A stretch of 26,160 bases of DNA from Lentinus brumalis (GCA_001792895.1 MARA01000125.1:1-26160), one strand, 5' to 3'. Positions 9,901 through 20,700 are shown, counted from the first letter of the stretch. Notes: generated by a model not told the origin, from the sequence alone. A program made the numbers and translations.

Positions 9901-10672
9901 TCAGTCTAGCTCCTGCACACGCAATAGTCGAGGGTACTCACCGTTCCCTTGCCAGTCCTCCACTCGTCTCAGCCGCGCTTGCCTGATGCACGCCTGTGCA
10001 CGGCATCTGTATGTCCGGAGATGTACAGCTATCTTGGCGAGGTCAGGAACGGCTGCGGCTGCCGGCGGAACGCAGGTACGTCGCCATACGATTCGACTGG
10101 TCGCACAGAGACTGAGCGGTTTCTTAGAACGCTCTGCCCGGGTCGTGCGGTCGTGCCCTGGCTGCATCCGACTGTTCGGCGTCCACATCTAGCAGCTGTG
10201 CGCCGGACCAAGTAAGGCGCGGTGAGGCTGGAAGGGCCCGCCGGGGTACGTGTTTTGTTCAGATTTCGCGAAGACTGGCGCATCCTGACGAGCTCCAACA
10301 GTCGCAGAGCTTGCTGTGGCGGGTGCTACCAGGACGATAGCGGGCAGGAACACGGTACGTCAGCCTCGGACTCGCTTCGGCACACGTGAAGACGGAGAAC
10401 TCACTGGTCGCGGCGCAGGGACGCGCCGCACACGGAACACACACGACGTCCCTCGACACGTCAGGACCGTGCGTCGAACTCGCTGGCGTGAAGTACGCAC
10501 GAAATATATTGTGAGTGTCCAGTATCATGTCTGCACACCGGCGTGCCCGGAACACACGAGTTGTGGTCATGACGTCCCCAGCAATCGCCCTCGTGGCGGA
10601 GGCGGACGCTGTGACCATACGCCCGCTGTGCAAGTGCCGTCGGGCTGTCCAGCGAGCAGCCGCAGCGCGTGA
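6942..10672 (+). pseudogene. Intron-rich gene remnant (16 candidate introns), unknown, unit 1
   Basis: Candidate introns: 7202-7255, 7335-7410, 7603-7671, 7760-7813, 7916-7971, 8099-8144, 8184-8229, 8439-8491, 8798-8858, 9398-9455, 9532-9585, 9744-9811, 10076-10127, 10246-10307, 10355-10418 and 10511-10581; many have a CTNAC branch point. Each has a counterpart in unit 2 within about eight bases of the same length. Reading frames follow from silent differences between the copies: QLTDIPQKLL with APAVPGEAGSG in exon 7411-7602, LPGAGLCSAVALVAAGCR in 7672-7759, and LAVAGATRTIAGRNT in 10308-10354 (three of three changes at third positions). From 9812 the frame is open across five exons (NALPGSCGRALAASD, then GRAAHGTHTTSLDTSG) to TGA 10670-10672. 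Earlier exons contain stops and frameshifts. The start MLYLLLRLHTVPCC is hydrophobic, like a signal peptide, but its frame closes after 20 codons. Family not recognised. Confidence 0.55.
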
Positions 10673-10960
10673 GCAGGCGTCGTATCAGCGCGTTCCCGCG
10701 AGAGAAGCAGCGCGTTCTGCTCACCTACCGCGCGTCGTGGATCTTGCGGACACGCACTGCACCCAGCTCTGCGACGCATCTCCAGCAGCCAGGTGCGCAG
10801 GCTATGCGTACGGCATGTCGAGCTCCGCGTGGTGTCGTCCTCGCGCCCTCACCCCGCCGAGCTCGATTCCCGGCCAACTCACGGCTCGTCCGTCGTCGCA
10901 CGGTGACCCACCATGGTCTGGGGACATCACAGACCCGCTATGCTCGTGCACGAGGCCGTA
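10673..10960. other. Right end of unit 1, nothing assigned
   Basis: GC-rich, kept in unit 2 (21569-21853) with small indels. Open frames cross it on both strands without a start, splice layout or family resemblance. It contains CACGCACTGCACCCAG and GAGCTCCGCG stretches but no repeat that would mark the unit end. I see no gene. Confidence 0.4.
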
Positions 10961-11800
10961 CTCGCGAGTTCGCTCCGAGGCACCCGAGCGAGCGACCCGG
11001 AGAGACGGTTTTTCGAACCCGTCTGATTGGCCTGAAAACGCGTCGCATACGATCTTCAGGACCGTACCGGCTCGTCCGCAAGTTTCGCGGCGGTCGGGGG
11101 AGGAGCGGACGCGGGAGGGCCGTCGCAAGACGCCGCTCGCCGAAAATGCAATGAAATCGCGCTTTCGGTCGATTTTGCGACGGCACTGAGCGTCGTGCGA
11201 GCGGGTGTCCGCGATGGGAATGTTCAGCGCGACCCGGGAGCGTTGGTTTGGCTGCGTTGGGGCCTGGGTGCGAGAGATAGAGCCGGTTCTGTGCGGCAGC
11301 GGCAGTTCGCGAGGGTGTCGGTGCTGTCGCCGGCTGTTCCTGGACCGCTGTGCTGATGTACGAGCGTCGCAGAGCATGTGCTAGGTGAGCCTACAGCATG
11401 CTCGTCCAGTTGGATCGGAGGGATGGGTCCGGGGACGGCGGAGTCGAGTCGGTGGCTGGCGACAAGCAATGAAATCGCGATTTGGACGCGATTCTCGAGC
11501 TCCGCGGATTGGCGCGAGACCGGCTCGTACGGTCCCGGGAGGTGCAGGCGTGTCTTGACGCTGTGTCGGGACGCGTCTGGAGCTCTGCGGGGTGCGATAC
11601 TTGCGGATTTGTGGGTGAGAGCGCGGTAATTCGAGGATGGCGCGGCGTACCGTTGTCCCCTGCGCACGGGGCGCATATCCCCATGTTCGTACAGCGCATG
11701 TGGCTATCGAACGCATACGGTGCGCATGTATGCGTTGCGATATGCGGCCGGGGTGCGCGTATTTTGCGGCCGCGCTGCCAGAACACGATGCAGCGGGCCG
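10961..11800. repeat. ~320 bp subrepeats at the left of unit 2
   Basis: Two cores of the GCAATGAAATCGC type, with CAATG at 11149 and 11467 (step 318). The part right of the first core carries the CCCGGGAGCGTTGG variant. In unit 1 that variant belongs to the first subrepeat (around 232-246), not to the second one that lies at the equivalent place. This is what a crossover between non-equivalent subrepeats would leave. Confidence 0.7.
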
Positions 11801-12777
11801 TGTTGCGCCGGGGTCGCGGCGCAGACTGTCTCCGATGTCGCGGGGGATGGCATGGTATGCTATGAAAAGTTCTTGATGGCGCGGGGGTAGTGCACGGCGA
11901 GCAAGCCTGGATTCTTGCTTTGTGGTGGAGACCGCGGTCTGCGGCGTGCACGCGGCGGCCACGCAGGCCGGCTATGAGAGGTGGGGTAGAAATATCAGCA
12001 GCAGACGGAGTGAGCGTGAGGGGGTACTGTACTGCGAGCCGGGAGGGGAGCGTGGCCGGGGACTGCTTTGTGCGCGCACTTTCGCGTGACAGCACAGCGC
12101 TGAAAGTTGGTGAGGGCACTCACCTGATGCTCAACGCGCTTCCCTCCAAGTGGCCAGGGGGCAGGACGAGTCGGCAAGTTGAGGTGAGATTTGGATCGGA
12201 CGAGGACATGGCGTGTTTGAATAAAAGTGCATTCGGGCTTACTACATGTGTATACGCGAAATACGCACTCGTTGACCGCACGACCAACAGACAGAACATC
12301 GTGCCTGGGAGGGCGGGAGAGCGGCGAGCGGCGCCTGAGTGCGTGCTTGGAGTGCGCACCACGGCTGAGAGTCTTGAGCAGAGGCAGCCCAGGTGCGGCC
12401 AGAGCGTGCGTTGAGCGTGGTCGAAGGAGGGCGACGGTGGCCGTCTGCGGTGTCGAGAGCGGGACGTGAGCCAATGAGAGCTCTTGGCACGGGGCGGGAT
12501 CGGGGCGCTTCGAGGAGGAAGGGAGGACGCAGTGGACGTGGAGAGACGCAGTGGACGGGGATACGCACAGAAGAGAGAGTCTGTCGTCCAATCCCGAGTC
12601 CGCCAGCCGATAACACATGTCTCGCTGGGTCCGTTCGCGCCAGGGCGGAGCTTGGGCACTGGAGTGCGCTGTGGGCCACTCTAGCTCTGGCGACGTCGGG
12701 CGGATATTAGACAGCACCGATGGGTGTGTCTTGCATGGGCTCTCCGCTAGGAATGGCGGGAAAGCAGATCCCAGATG
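11801..12777. other. GC-rich leader without a recognisable gene (unit 2)
   Basis: Equivalent of the unit 1 leader, shortened around 12230-12330. Units 1 and 3 share a CGCGGTGTGCGCACTGG stretch there that unit 2 lacks. The inverted repeat (12109-12124) and the 19-base direct repeat are kept. I see no gene. Confidence 0.5.
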
Positions 12778-12886
12778 GTTCCACGTGACCGGTATAGTAT
12801 GTCATAAGGTGTAGCGCGTCCAAGTCGGCATTCCCTCCACCTCCACCTCTACTCTTCCTTGCTCACCGTCTCTATCCCCGACCGCC
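12778..12886 (+). promoter_or_regulatory. Promoter-like segment of hexokinase fragment, unit 2
   Basis: CACGTGAC box with its core at 12782-12787, 105 bases before the ATG, followed by the same GTATGTCATAAGG stretch and CT-rich leader as in unit 1. The leader is about ten bases longer. Confidence 0.43.
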
Positions 12887-14205
12887 ATGAGCAAGACCCA
12901 CGCGGCTTATGCGCCCTCGTCCGACGCCAGCCGCCGCATCCTCGACGAAATCGAGGAGCAGTTCGCTTGACCAAGGAGGACCTCACGCGTATAACTACCC
13001 AGTTCCTCGAGGACTTCTCGCTCGGTCTCAGAGAGTACAACCACCCGATGGCCATGATGTACGTCCTGGGTGATCTCGCAAGTGCAGCATGCATTCACGC
13101 GATAAGCTCTGCAGCCCGACATTCGTGACCGGAGTACCGAACGGTTCAGAACTGGGTGAGTCTTCAGCTATCTCCTACCTACTGGCCCCTCCTTCCCCCT
13201 GCTCGCTGCCTGCGTATCATGCCTATCGTGCAACAGGAGCCGTGCAAACAACGGTCGTCTTCCGCATTGACGCGCTCTCGTACGAGTCTTGGATTCGCGC
13301 GCTCCTTATGGCAGTTTGCTCTGGGATCAAGAAGCTCCATTGCGTCCAGCGACCGAGATTACGCACTCGGCGTAACCCATCCATCGATATGACAAGTATG
13401 GGAGCGCAGCTCACCGGCAGTCGTCCCTTCGTGCGGGATGCGCGACTGTGCGCGCCGTCCCTTGGGTTCTCAGGGCGTCGCGTACGCGCGCAGCATTTCC
13501 TCGTTCTCTGGCTTGCTGTCACAGGACCGCGAAGACGAAGTTTTGCATGCGAAGTCGCGGTACCTTTTGCGTGACGACGTCATACTTGGGCTCGGACGTC
13601 CTTGATCTTGTCGAGCGCTTCCGAGATCCCGAACTGATCTGACGGCCTTGCAGAACATTTCTCGCGCTCGATCTCGGCGGAACAAACCTGTACGAGTCCA
13701 CGCCCTCATATAGGCTTGCGTGATAATAACCTTCACCGCCGTCCAGGCGAGTCTGCGAAGTCGAGCTACTCGGCAACCACGAGTTCGTCTTGAGGCAGCA
13801 GAAGTACAAGGTGTCGGATGCCTGAAGACAGGAGAGGCCACTGCTCTGTTTGGTGAGTGATATGCCCAATCGCCATGCGCGGACGCGTAGCTTATGTAGC
13901 CGAAATTGTACCGCAGATTACTTGGCCGATTCCGTCGACGCCTTCCTGACCGAGTACGCTTCCGCCGTCCCTTCAAGTCCCTCATCCGAACGAGGCAATC
14001 CGTTCGCGTCCCCATCGCTGTCGGAAGAGCCGGCGGTTCCTCTTGGCCTTACATTCAGCTTCCCCGTCGAACAAACTGCTCTCAACGAAGGAAGATCCTG
14101 ACTTGGACGAAAGGCTTTGCTGCGAAGAACGCCATCGCGGTGGAGTTGCTCCAGGACGCCTTCGCGACGCATCTGGCCCTGGTGAACGATGCGAGTCCGG
14201 CGGCG
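12887..14205 (+). pseudogene. Hexokinase 5' fragment, unit 2 (several frameshifts)
   Basis: Same exon layout as unit 1: exons 12887-13058, 13115-13155, 13654-13689, 13747-13852 and 13917 onward, with all GT and AG borders kept. Single-base losses break the frame in exon 1 (about 12963), exon 2 (about 13149), exon 4 (about 13821) and exon 5 (GAAGGAAGATCC at about 14087, shared with unit 3). It keeps the base that unit 1 lost near the end, so LLQDAFATHLALVND can be read there. Substitutions from unit 1 are mostly silent, for example CTC/CTT before TFSFP and CGC/CGT plus ATC/ATA in exon 1. The hexokinase part again stops right after the catalytic Asn-Asp. Confidence 0.93.
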
Positions 14206-14364
14206 GCGGACTGCGGCGGCATGTGTAGACAGCGGAATATATCTGTGCGCGCGATTCGCGGTGGATCTCGGGTGTGCGATCGTATCGTCGACGAGGACCT
14301 GCCGATAAAAACGTTGGAAAGGGCGGTTTCGGGGCCATATAGAAACGTCAGAGTCTTCTCCTAG

Positions 14365-14519
14365 ATGGTGTGCCCTCTGCGCGGACTTCTGCGTGCAATG
14401 GCCTTCTGCGGACTCGGATTTGGGCTATGGAGTACATGCAGCAGCGAGAGAAATACACGACCTTCCCCCAGAGCTCCCGCCCGCAACCCGCTCGAAAACG
14501 CTCCCTGCAGGAGCATTGA
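14365..14519 (+). pseudogene. Copy of the short unknown frame, unit 2 (frameshifted)
   Basis: Equivalent of 3719-3874. A base change in the GTGCAATGGCC region shifts the frame after about 11 codons; the TGA corresponds to 14517-14519. After it, a GCGTCCT block is doubled (GCGCGTCCTGCGCGTCCTGC), a tandem duplication shared with unit 3 and absent from unit 1. Confidence 0.28.
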
Positions 14520-14529
14520 TACGGGCGCC

Positions 14530-15225
14530 TATCCAAGGGACTCGACGCGATCTCGTGTCTCGGCGCGTCCTGCGCGTCCTGCCTCCCGCCACCACTGCCT
14601 CCGTCCCTCTTGCCCGCCACACGCGACGCTGCTCGGAACTTGACAACCGTACTCACAGGTAAGCGGCGTCCGTTGCGACGGACGCGCTCTGGAACACGTA
14701 CTTACCTGATTGCAGCGTACACGCCTCACTCCGCACGACGCGACGCCTGCTCCAAGCATCGGGCTTCGTGCACTATGGTGGGTGAGTCGCTGCACACCCC
14801 GACCTTTGAGGCCCGCAGGCTGGCGTCCGGAACGGAGGAGGTAGGCTGTGCATCCAGTGAGTAGTACGTACGCATATTGGAGTCGCGTTCGCGTCGAGCT
14901 TCGCGCAGTGCAGTCGGCAAGTCGGCGGAGCAGCTTGAATCTACGCACAGGTGAGTAGCCGTATGCGCGGAGAAGGCTGAAACGTACCGTTCGCGCCTGT
15001 CCTGCTCGCGGCAGTAGGACGACTCCGAGTCCGGATGCATGGACTGTAATCGTCTTCGCGTCGACGGCAGCCGGTGAGTCCCAGGTACCATGTTCTTGAA
15101 TGAGCCGAAACATACCGTTCTAGCGGACAGGCACGGAGTCTGAGCTGCTCGAGTCCGGGGCCGGCGAAACTCTGCTTCAGGTAGGTCCTATCGGTAAGTA
15201 CGACTCCCGGGCGTGATCAGCAAGC
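14530..15225. repeat. Segment dense in splice-like signals, with short internal repeats, unit 2
   Basis: Equivalent of 3875-4620. The GAAACRTACCGTTCG blocks start near 14979 and 15106, 127 bases apart instead of 155. About 30 bases after the GTAAGC at 14660 are absent from unit 1 and add an inverted copy of the donor (CAGGTAAG at 14656-14663, CTTACCTG at 14701-14708). Confidence 0.45.
14656..14708. repeat. Inverted CAGGTAAG pair enclosing a second hairpin, unit 2
   Basis: CAGGTAAG at 14656-14663 faces CTTACCTG at 14701-14708, which places a donor-like sequence on each strand. Between them GCGTCCGT and ACGGACGC form an inner stem with loop TGCG. Unit 1 has only the left part. Confidence 0.6.
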
Positions 15226-15529
15226 AGGTGCGTACCTTCGAGCCTCTCTCTCCGAGTCTCTCGGCTTGCCTCGCATATTGCGGACGCGTCAGTCAGTAGA
15301 TCTGCTAGAACATCAGTCAGATTGGAATTGATACGCAGAACGACCAAGCGCATGAGTGTACTCACAGGTAGGTCGATCTTGCGGCCGCAGAGCTCAGCAC
15401 GGCCAAGCCGTGCGGGCAGCAAACACTACGGCTCATGGTTGCTTCTGGAAATGACGGACCCGCGCCGCCGCGGCAGCAGACAGCGCAGCCTTCGAGTCCG
15501 AGAGCTGCTCGAGTCGCAGATATCGCCCA

Positions 15530-15651
15530 ACCTCGGCATCGCATACCCTCCCGTCTCGTCCCACATCGTAGTTACTCTGTAGAGTTTCGCCTACCATAGG
15601 GCCATGCCCTCGAGGGCAATAAACACGGATACAAAGAAAGAAAGAAAGAAA
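15530..15651 (+). mobile_element. 3' tail of a non-LTR retroelement (LINE or SINE), 122 bp
   Basis: The insertion is flanked by a direct duplication GATATCGCCCA (15519-15529 and 15652-15662). Unit 1 carries the empty site with one copy of the same 11 bases (4910-4920). The insert holds a perfect palindrome GCCCTCGAGGGC (15606-15617), then AATAAA within GGCAATAAACACGG, then a simple tail of AAAG units. A short 5'-truncated insert with a target-site duplication of this size and a simple A-rich 3' tail is what target-primed reverse transcription leaves. No reverse transcriptase is present, so it depends on an element elsewhere. Whether it is a truncated LINE or a short SINE cannot be told from one copy. 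Confidence 0.86.
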
Positions 15652-15652
15652 G
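15631..15652. repeat. (AAAG)n tail
   Basis: ACAAAG followed by four further AAAG units forms the 3' end of the retroelement insertion and runs straight into the right target-site duplication. It is the only clear microsatellite in the window and has no counterpart in unit 1. Confidence 0.9.
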
Positions 15653-15999
15653 ATATCGCCCAGCGGCTGGGACGCCTGCGTGCACAGTAGGGTTTGAGTG
15701 CACAGGACAGAGTGAGCAGGTCGTGTGCACCATGCGCGGAAGGGACTATGCTAGCATGAACACTTCAGATGGATTTGGGAGCAGCTCACCTTTGCCTCCA
15801 GCGATCCCGACCGTCGTCCCGCAGTCCACGCGTCGCAGATGATATGGAGAGTGCAGGACGGCCATGTGTGGCGAGGACGGCAAGGCTGGCCGAGGCTGCA
15901 ATGTCGTGAGGGGGAGAACATTGTCGCATTGGAGAGGGAAGAGGCGTCTCGACGGTAGGTATGATGCCAGCGACGGGGACATATGGGAACTAGGGACTT

Positions 16000-16765
16000 G
16001 GGAGGGAATATCACGCCGTGCGGAGGTATATTTCGGGCAGGTTGGCCGTACGGCCGGTGGGTGGCTTAGATGGGGCTCCAATCTGTATGGGCGAATAGTG
16101 CAGCGGCCGGCCAGACACTGTAAGTCGTGCGGTGACTGCCGGACGGGTAGAGTAGATAGATGCTCTGGAATGTTGTATCAGCGGGATGATAGACGAGGTC
16201 CAACCGCAACTTATCAAATATGGTCTGCATCAACACGGTCATTATGCCCGTGGGCCTTCACGAGCTGCACGTAGCCCGCAATCTCCGCCGTCTAGCGAGT
16301 ATCGCCCTCGCTTCGCATGCCGTCAGAATCCAGATGGTTGACTCCAGCACCTGAGCATGATGCCGCTGGGATCCCTCAACTCTTCAGTGACCATCCTGGA
16401 GCACAATCAGACCGTGACAGAATATATGAGATATACAGTACTTAGCTCTGTATGCCAGTGCATGGTTGCGCCCTACACAGTGGTGTGCATCTCGGGGTTG
16501 AGCCGCTTTAATCAGGCCTTGTAATATGTCAGCCTCAGCATCCTCGCCCTGGGGACGCTAAACGTAGCCGGGAGCCTAGGCTGCCAGCATCATGACCTCA
16601 TCCAGATGCCGCGTTGTGAACTTGTTACTTGAGCTCATCACGCTCATCAAATTTGCTATGGCTAGTAGGATCCGCCGCCGCCAGGCAGTCATCGGTCAAG
16701 CGCAGGCCGTAAGTCTGCACAAAGCATGCTACATTGGAAGCACTATTCCTGGAGCTCTCCGCAAT
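16000..16765 (-). pseudogene. Minus-strand coding remnants, unknown, unit 2
   Basis: Equivalent of 5230-5984. YGLRLTDDCLAAADP can still be read on the minus strand, then small insertions stop the frame soon after HSKFDERDELK. Further left GIMTVLMQTIF and LVYHPADTTFQSIYLLYP are kept. It is more broken than unit 1. Confidence 0.33.
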
Positions 16766-17650
16766 AAATTGTGGGATAGGACAAAAGCAGACACTGCGGA
16801 CAATGTCCGAGTCTGAGTCTGGCAGATTGCAACTTAGCTCACTGTGTTCATTCTGTAATATAGCTCAGGCAAGGATACGCACCAGCCAGCTAGGAGTGTG
16901 TAAGGATGAGAGACGAAGCAAGATCGTGAGAGCGAGTTTCGGAGATGAGTCCAAACCTGGCAGTGCTGCTTGGCGCTTCACCACTACGCCTTGCACAGAT
17001 CTGGATCTGGGCGGCCTTCCGCCACCTCTACACCTTCGTACATCGCGCACAACCGCAGTTGGCATGCCAGAAGCACCTCAGAAGGCTCACTGGTAGTGCT
17101 CTACTGGTACTGAGACATGAGAAGTGGCAAGTCTTATTAAACCTCACTCTGTGTCTCCATTTGTCCGCAAATGACTTGTTTCTCGCTAGATCGCGGCGTA
17201 AACATGTTTGTAGCATATGCAATTATGCTGAGGCCATAGGAGACACCCATACTGGGTAAGACTAATGCTACGTCTCTGGTGATGTCTACTTGCTGACTGG
17301 GAACACGGGATACACGGAACTAGCTGCAGTTCTCCGCCCGCCACTGCAACCGCCTGCTCAGCATCCCCACAATCTCTTCGTAATTCCAAGCCTCCCCAAT
17401 TGATGCATCACAAAGCGCCCATTTAGGCGAGCAGCGCCCCCAATTTTGCGAACGTCGGAACACACGCTAATGCTTGGAATATCCAGGTCTTCCGCTTCCC
17501 ACTCCCATTAGCCCACCCTCTCCAGCCGAGCTTGCGCTGTCGCGTTCTGGTTGGTCCGCCACCAGCGATGACTCATACTCGTGCTACAAGCTCCGGAAGC
17601 TCTTGTAATCTGCATGAGGAGTCTCGCGGGGTCCCGCAGCCCGATGAGAC
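16766..17650. other. Conserved, less GC-rich segment with no defined gene, unit 2
   Basis: Equivalent of 5985-6840. Plus-strand frames at 16734-17096 and 16945-17259 and minus-strand frames over the same bases overlap; I cannot choose between them. No RNA gene was found. Confidence 0.4.
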
Positions 17651-17660
17651 CCTCCAAGTG

Positions 17661-17753
17661 TATATATACCATGCTCTCCTTCTCCTCTCCGACACACATC
17701 CCCTCCCATCTCCCAGTGCCTCCGCCTCCTTCCCACCCTCTACATTCTTTGCA
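17661..17753 (+). promoter_or_regulatory. TATA box and CT-rich leader of intron-rich pseudogene, unit 2
   Basis: TATATATA at 17661-17668, a CT-rich leader, and an ATG at 17754. It matches the unit 1 promoter except for a few bases. Confidence 0.6.
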
Positions 17754-20700
17754 ATGCTATATTTGCTACTACTCTTGCACACTGTCCCTTGCTGCTTCTA
17801 TCCTCCCGGTCACTAGCAGTGCGTGCACCGTGCATGATCACTGTCACGGTACTACCCCTCGGCCTATGCAGACTCGCAACACATCTCATCAGTCACTCCG
17901 ACTCACCTCGCGTGCGTTCCTGGCCTTGTTTACTCACGTCTCAACTCTCTCCAGGTCCAGTTTGATGACCAGGAGGGCGACCACTGGCATTGACCGGCAA
18001 TGCCATTCATGAATCATGTGGTAAGTATGTCCCCACCTTCCTATCCTACACACCGCTGACGCCCCGATATCTTTCAGGGTACGCACTCGGATCTCTTACA
18101 GTCATGTCGCCGTCGCGGTACATTGCTCCTCGGCGGTCCACTGACATGTGTTGCGCAGGTGAGAACTTGTTCGTGGTGAGCATTGCTTTCCGGTGGTGAT
18201 CTACCGGCAACTAATACTATACTTGAACTCTCCAGCCCGCACCAGCCTTCCCCACAGCTGACCGACATCCCTCAGAAATTGCTTGCCGCTCCGGCGGTCC
18301 CAGGTGAAGCGGGGAGCGGTCGTCCCCAGCAGGTGTGTCATGCGAATGATGCAACTGCGACATGTGATGACTGTTCGCGTCCAGAACTGCTGCCCCAACA
18401 CGAGCTCGCCCTGCGCTGCTACTCAGGTATGTCAGTTTCGTCGTTTCCATATACTAGAACTGATCACCGGTCCATATGTGCGGCTTGTTCCTCAGCAGTA
18501 CGTACTGCCGGGAGCCGGACTCTGCTCCGCTGTTGCCCTGGTCGCCGCTGGCTGTCGCATCGGAGATCCCGTACAAACGGATGGTGAGTTGTATCTCCAC
18601 GGAGGTCCGATCGGAATCTTGACCTACTCGCGCGCAGGGAACGCCGCCTGAGTAAGTACTCCGATTGGACTCGGCAGACTTGACCGAGAGCCGTGGGTGC
18701 GTATACAGACCGGCAAGATAGATAGCCCTGGGCTGTCATGGAAGGTACGTCAGAGCTTTGAGGCACAACACAGGTTCCATACTTACCTGTGTCTCAGATG
18801 CGGACGGTGGAACAAGTCGCCGGTGTCCGTGGCCAGCGTACTATCACCCTGGTCTTCGGCACACGACCGTCGTCGTTGCCGTGGTTCGACTGTACTGCAC
18901 TCCTGAGGTACGTAGGCTCCCTCGAGTTTCTGGCGGCGGTATGCTGAGTCGACGTGCCTAGGGACGTGCCTGGAAGAAACAAAGTACCTTGTAAGTCAGG
19001 CTACTTCTGCACATCTGGCGATTGCTCACTATGTAGATGTTGTGATTGCCTAGCGAACGCGTACACTGCGTGCCGTCGCGAAGACGCACTCCTTGTGTCC
19101 CGGGTATTGGAGAACATGACCTTCACAGAGGCGGCTTAGCGTAGCGTCTGTGTGTTGGGACGCAGAGCTGATGTCCATCAAGTGCCGACAAGTTCGAGTA
19201 CGCTGCCGGGCCGGCGGACATAAGCAAGCACATAGCCAGCAGGGGTAAGAGGTATGTCAGATAACATCAGCTTGAAGTTCACCGTTCACTGACCTACGCA
19301 CAGCAGGTCCGAGCCACGTCTCCGCGTGTACAACAGATCATTGCCGAACGTACCGGCGAAGTGTAGCGCAGTACTTCGGCGGCTTGGCCAGGTCGCTTTC
19401 TACGGGCTTCAAGTTGGAGTTATCGCTCCTACTTGATGTCTGTGGCCCTGATCTGAGTGCAGTTCCCATTCAGCGCGAGGAGTCAAGACGCGAATGAATG
19501 ACGGGAGAATGAATGACGCAGGTCGCAGGTCCGAGATACAGCAGGCTGCCAGGCGGGTACCTCCGCCCTGACACGAACGCCGATCCGTCGGTTCGCCACG
19601 GACTGTTCAGCTCTATCAGGTACGTCAGTATTGTTCCCCTTCCTCGTGTAAGCCAGACAGGACTGACCGGTACTAGACCAGGTTCGTCTACCTTGATAGT
19701 CAGTACGGCATGTTCCTCGCCGGCAGCACGCGTCGTATCCTCATGAAGGGCGGGTCGCAATTGGACCTACGGGTGTATAGATCGCCTGCTGGAGCATGCG
19801 AGTCGGTAGTACCCGACCAAGCTGTGGGTGCGCACGCAACACGGCCACGCGGACGGTCATACTAGGCTATCATGTCAGTTCTCTGAGGCATGACAGATAT
19901 CCCGTACTGACCAGTATTAGTCCACGTTTCAGACGCTTCGTCCGGCGGCGAACAGTCGCACAAGTCGCCGAGGCCCGATTGCGTCGAGTCATCTCCCGGC
20001 GCATCGTCCAACGGCTCTTGTCGATGATGTAGGTGCGAATCGACTGCTGCAGCAGGATACATGTTCGCGCAAGCTCCCCGACGACCGCACGGCGCATGCT
20101 GATTTGACCTGTCTAAACGTCCACGTGAGGCAGCTAGAATACACAAGGTGCTCCTTGATATCGACTCTGTGCGTCCGATACTTGCTCACCATTTACAGTT
20201 CATGCGAGCGCGATTGACTCAGTATCGCCGCGGAGGTGCGCCTTGCCGCGTAACGGTCCCTTTCCAGGGACTGCGTCTAGACCGTGCAGGTGAGTAGACA
20301 TCGCGCCTGCTCGACCCAGGCTTCGTGCGGCGAGCTGACTCCATCTAGATGTCCATATCGAATGGCCGACTTACCAGGGTGCCGGCACGTCGACGAGAAC
20401 ACCGCCTGCCTGCAAAAGGATGAGGTATGTCAGGCGTGCAAGATCTCGAGTTGGCCATTCACTCACTCATGTTCACAGCATGACCGTTCAGCGCCATGCG
20501 ACTCTATGTGTGGCTCGAGCTTTCAGTGCCGTTCGAGCTTGATGTTCGCGGCTCGTCGTTGGGTCCAGGCTTCCCAGGCAAGGCGGCACGCAGTCGAACA
20601 CACGATCATGGAGATTTGCAGGTCCGGGATCCAGGTGAGCGTGCCAGTTCTCGCCTTCGCCGGGATCTTGAGCGTTGAGTCGGGCTGACTAGGAGTCGCT

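Larger units (their letters stand above)
300..10960. repeat. Tandem segmental repeat, unit 1
   Basis: First of three direct copies of a composite unit. Anchor points give the period: the hexokinase ATG lies at 2240, 12887 and 23835 (steps of 10647 and 10948), and the TATA box of the right-hand pseudogene lies at 6853 and 17661. The copies align by eye over their whole length. The left edge is set where similarity to the start of unit 2 fades, near 300; further left the window holds more of the ~320 bp subrepeat instead of the end of another unit. Unit 1 has the most complete hexokinase frame and lacks the retroelement insertion found in unit 2. The exact edge is uncertain by tens of bases because the junction lies inside subrepeats. 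Confidence 0.93.
15236..15860 (-). pseudogene. Possible minus-strand exons, unit 2, split by a retroelement
   Basis: Equivalent of 4631-5115. Introns at 15789-15676 (114 bases) and 15365-15305 (61 bases) keep their borders. The middle exon is interrupted by the 122 bp insertion at 15530-15651. The exon at 15304-15236 is nearly unchanged. The product is unknown. Confidence 0.3.

Noticed and set aside
10419..10510. HGTH in GRAAHGTHTTS as the histidine motif of a subtilisin-like protease
   Set aside because: No Asp motif (VIDTG type) or GTS motif for the catalytic serine in neighbouring exons; four residues can match by chance.
6942..10672. Laccase or class II peroxidase, both intron-rich in wood-decay fungi
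   Set aside because: No copper-binding HWHG or HCH motifs in frame and no peroxidase haem-pocket histidine motifs. The HW seen at 17980-17990 is next to a stop and is missing in unit 1.
10940..11000. Helitron termini (5' TC, 3' hairpin plus CTRR) at the unit junction
   Set aside because: I could not find a convincing hairpin with CTRR at the junction; the gene-fragment content alone is not enough to call a Helitron.
11010..11032. tRNA B-box-like sequence on the minus strand (GGGTTCGAAAAACC)
   Set aside because: No A box at the right distance and no cloverleaf can be drawn; it is part of a near-palindrome in the subrepeat.
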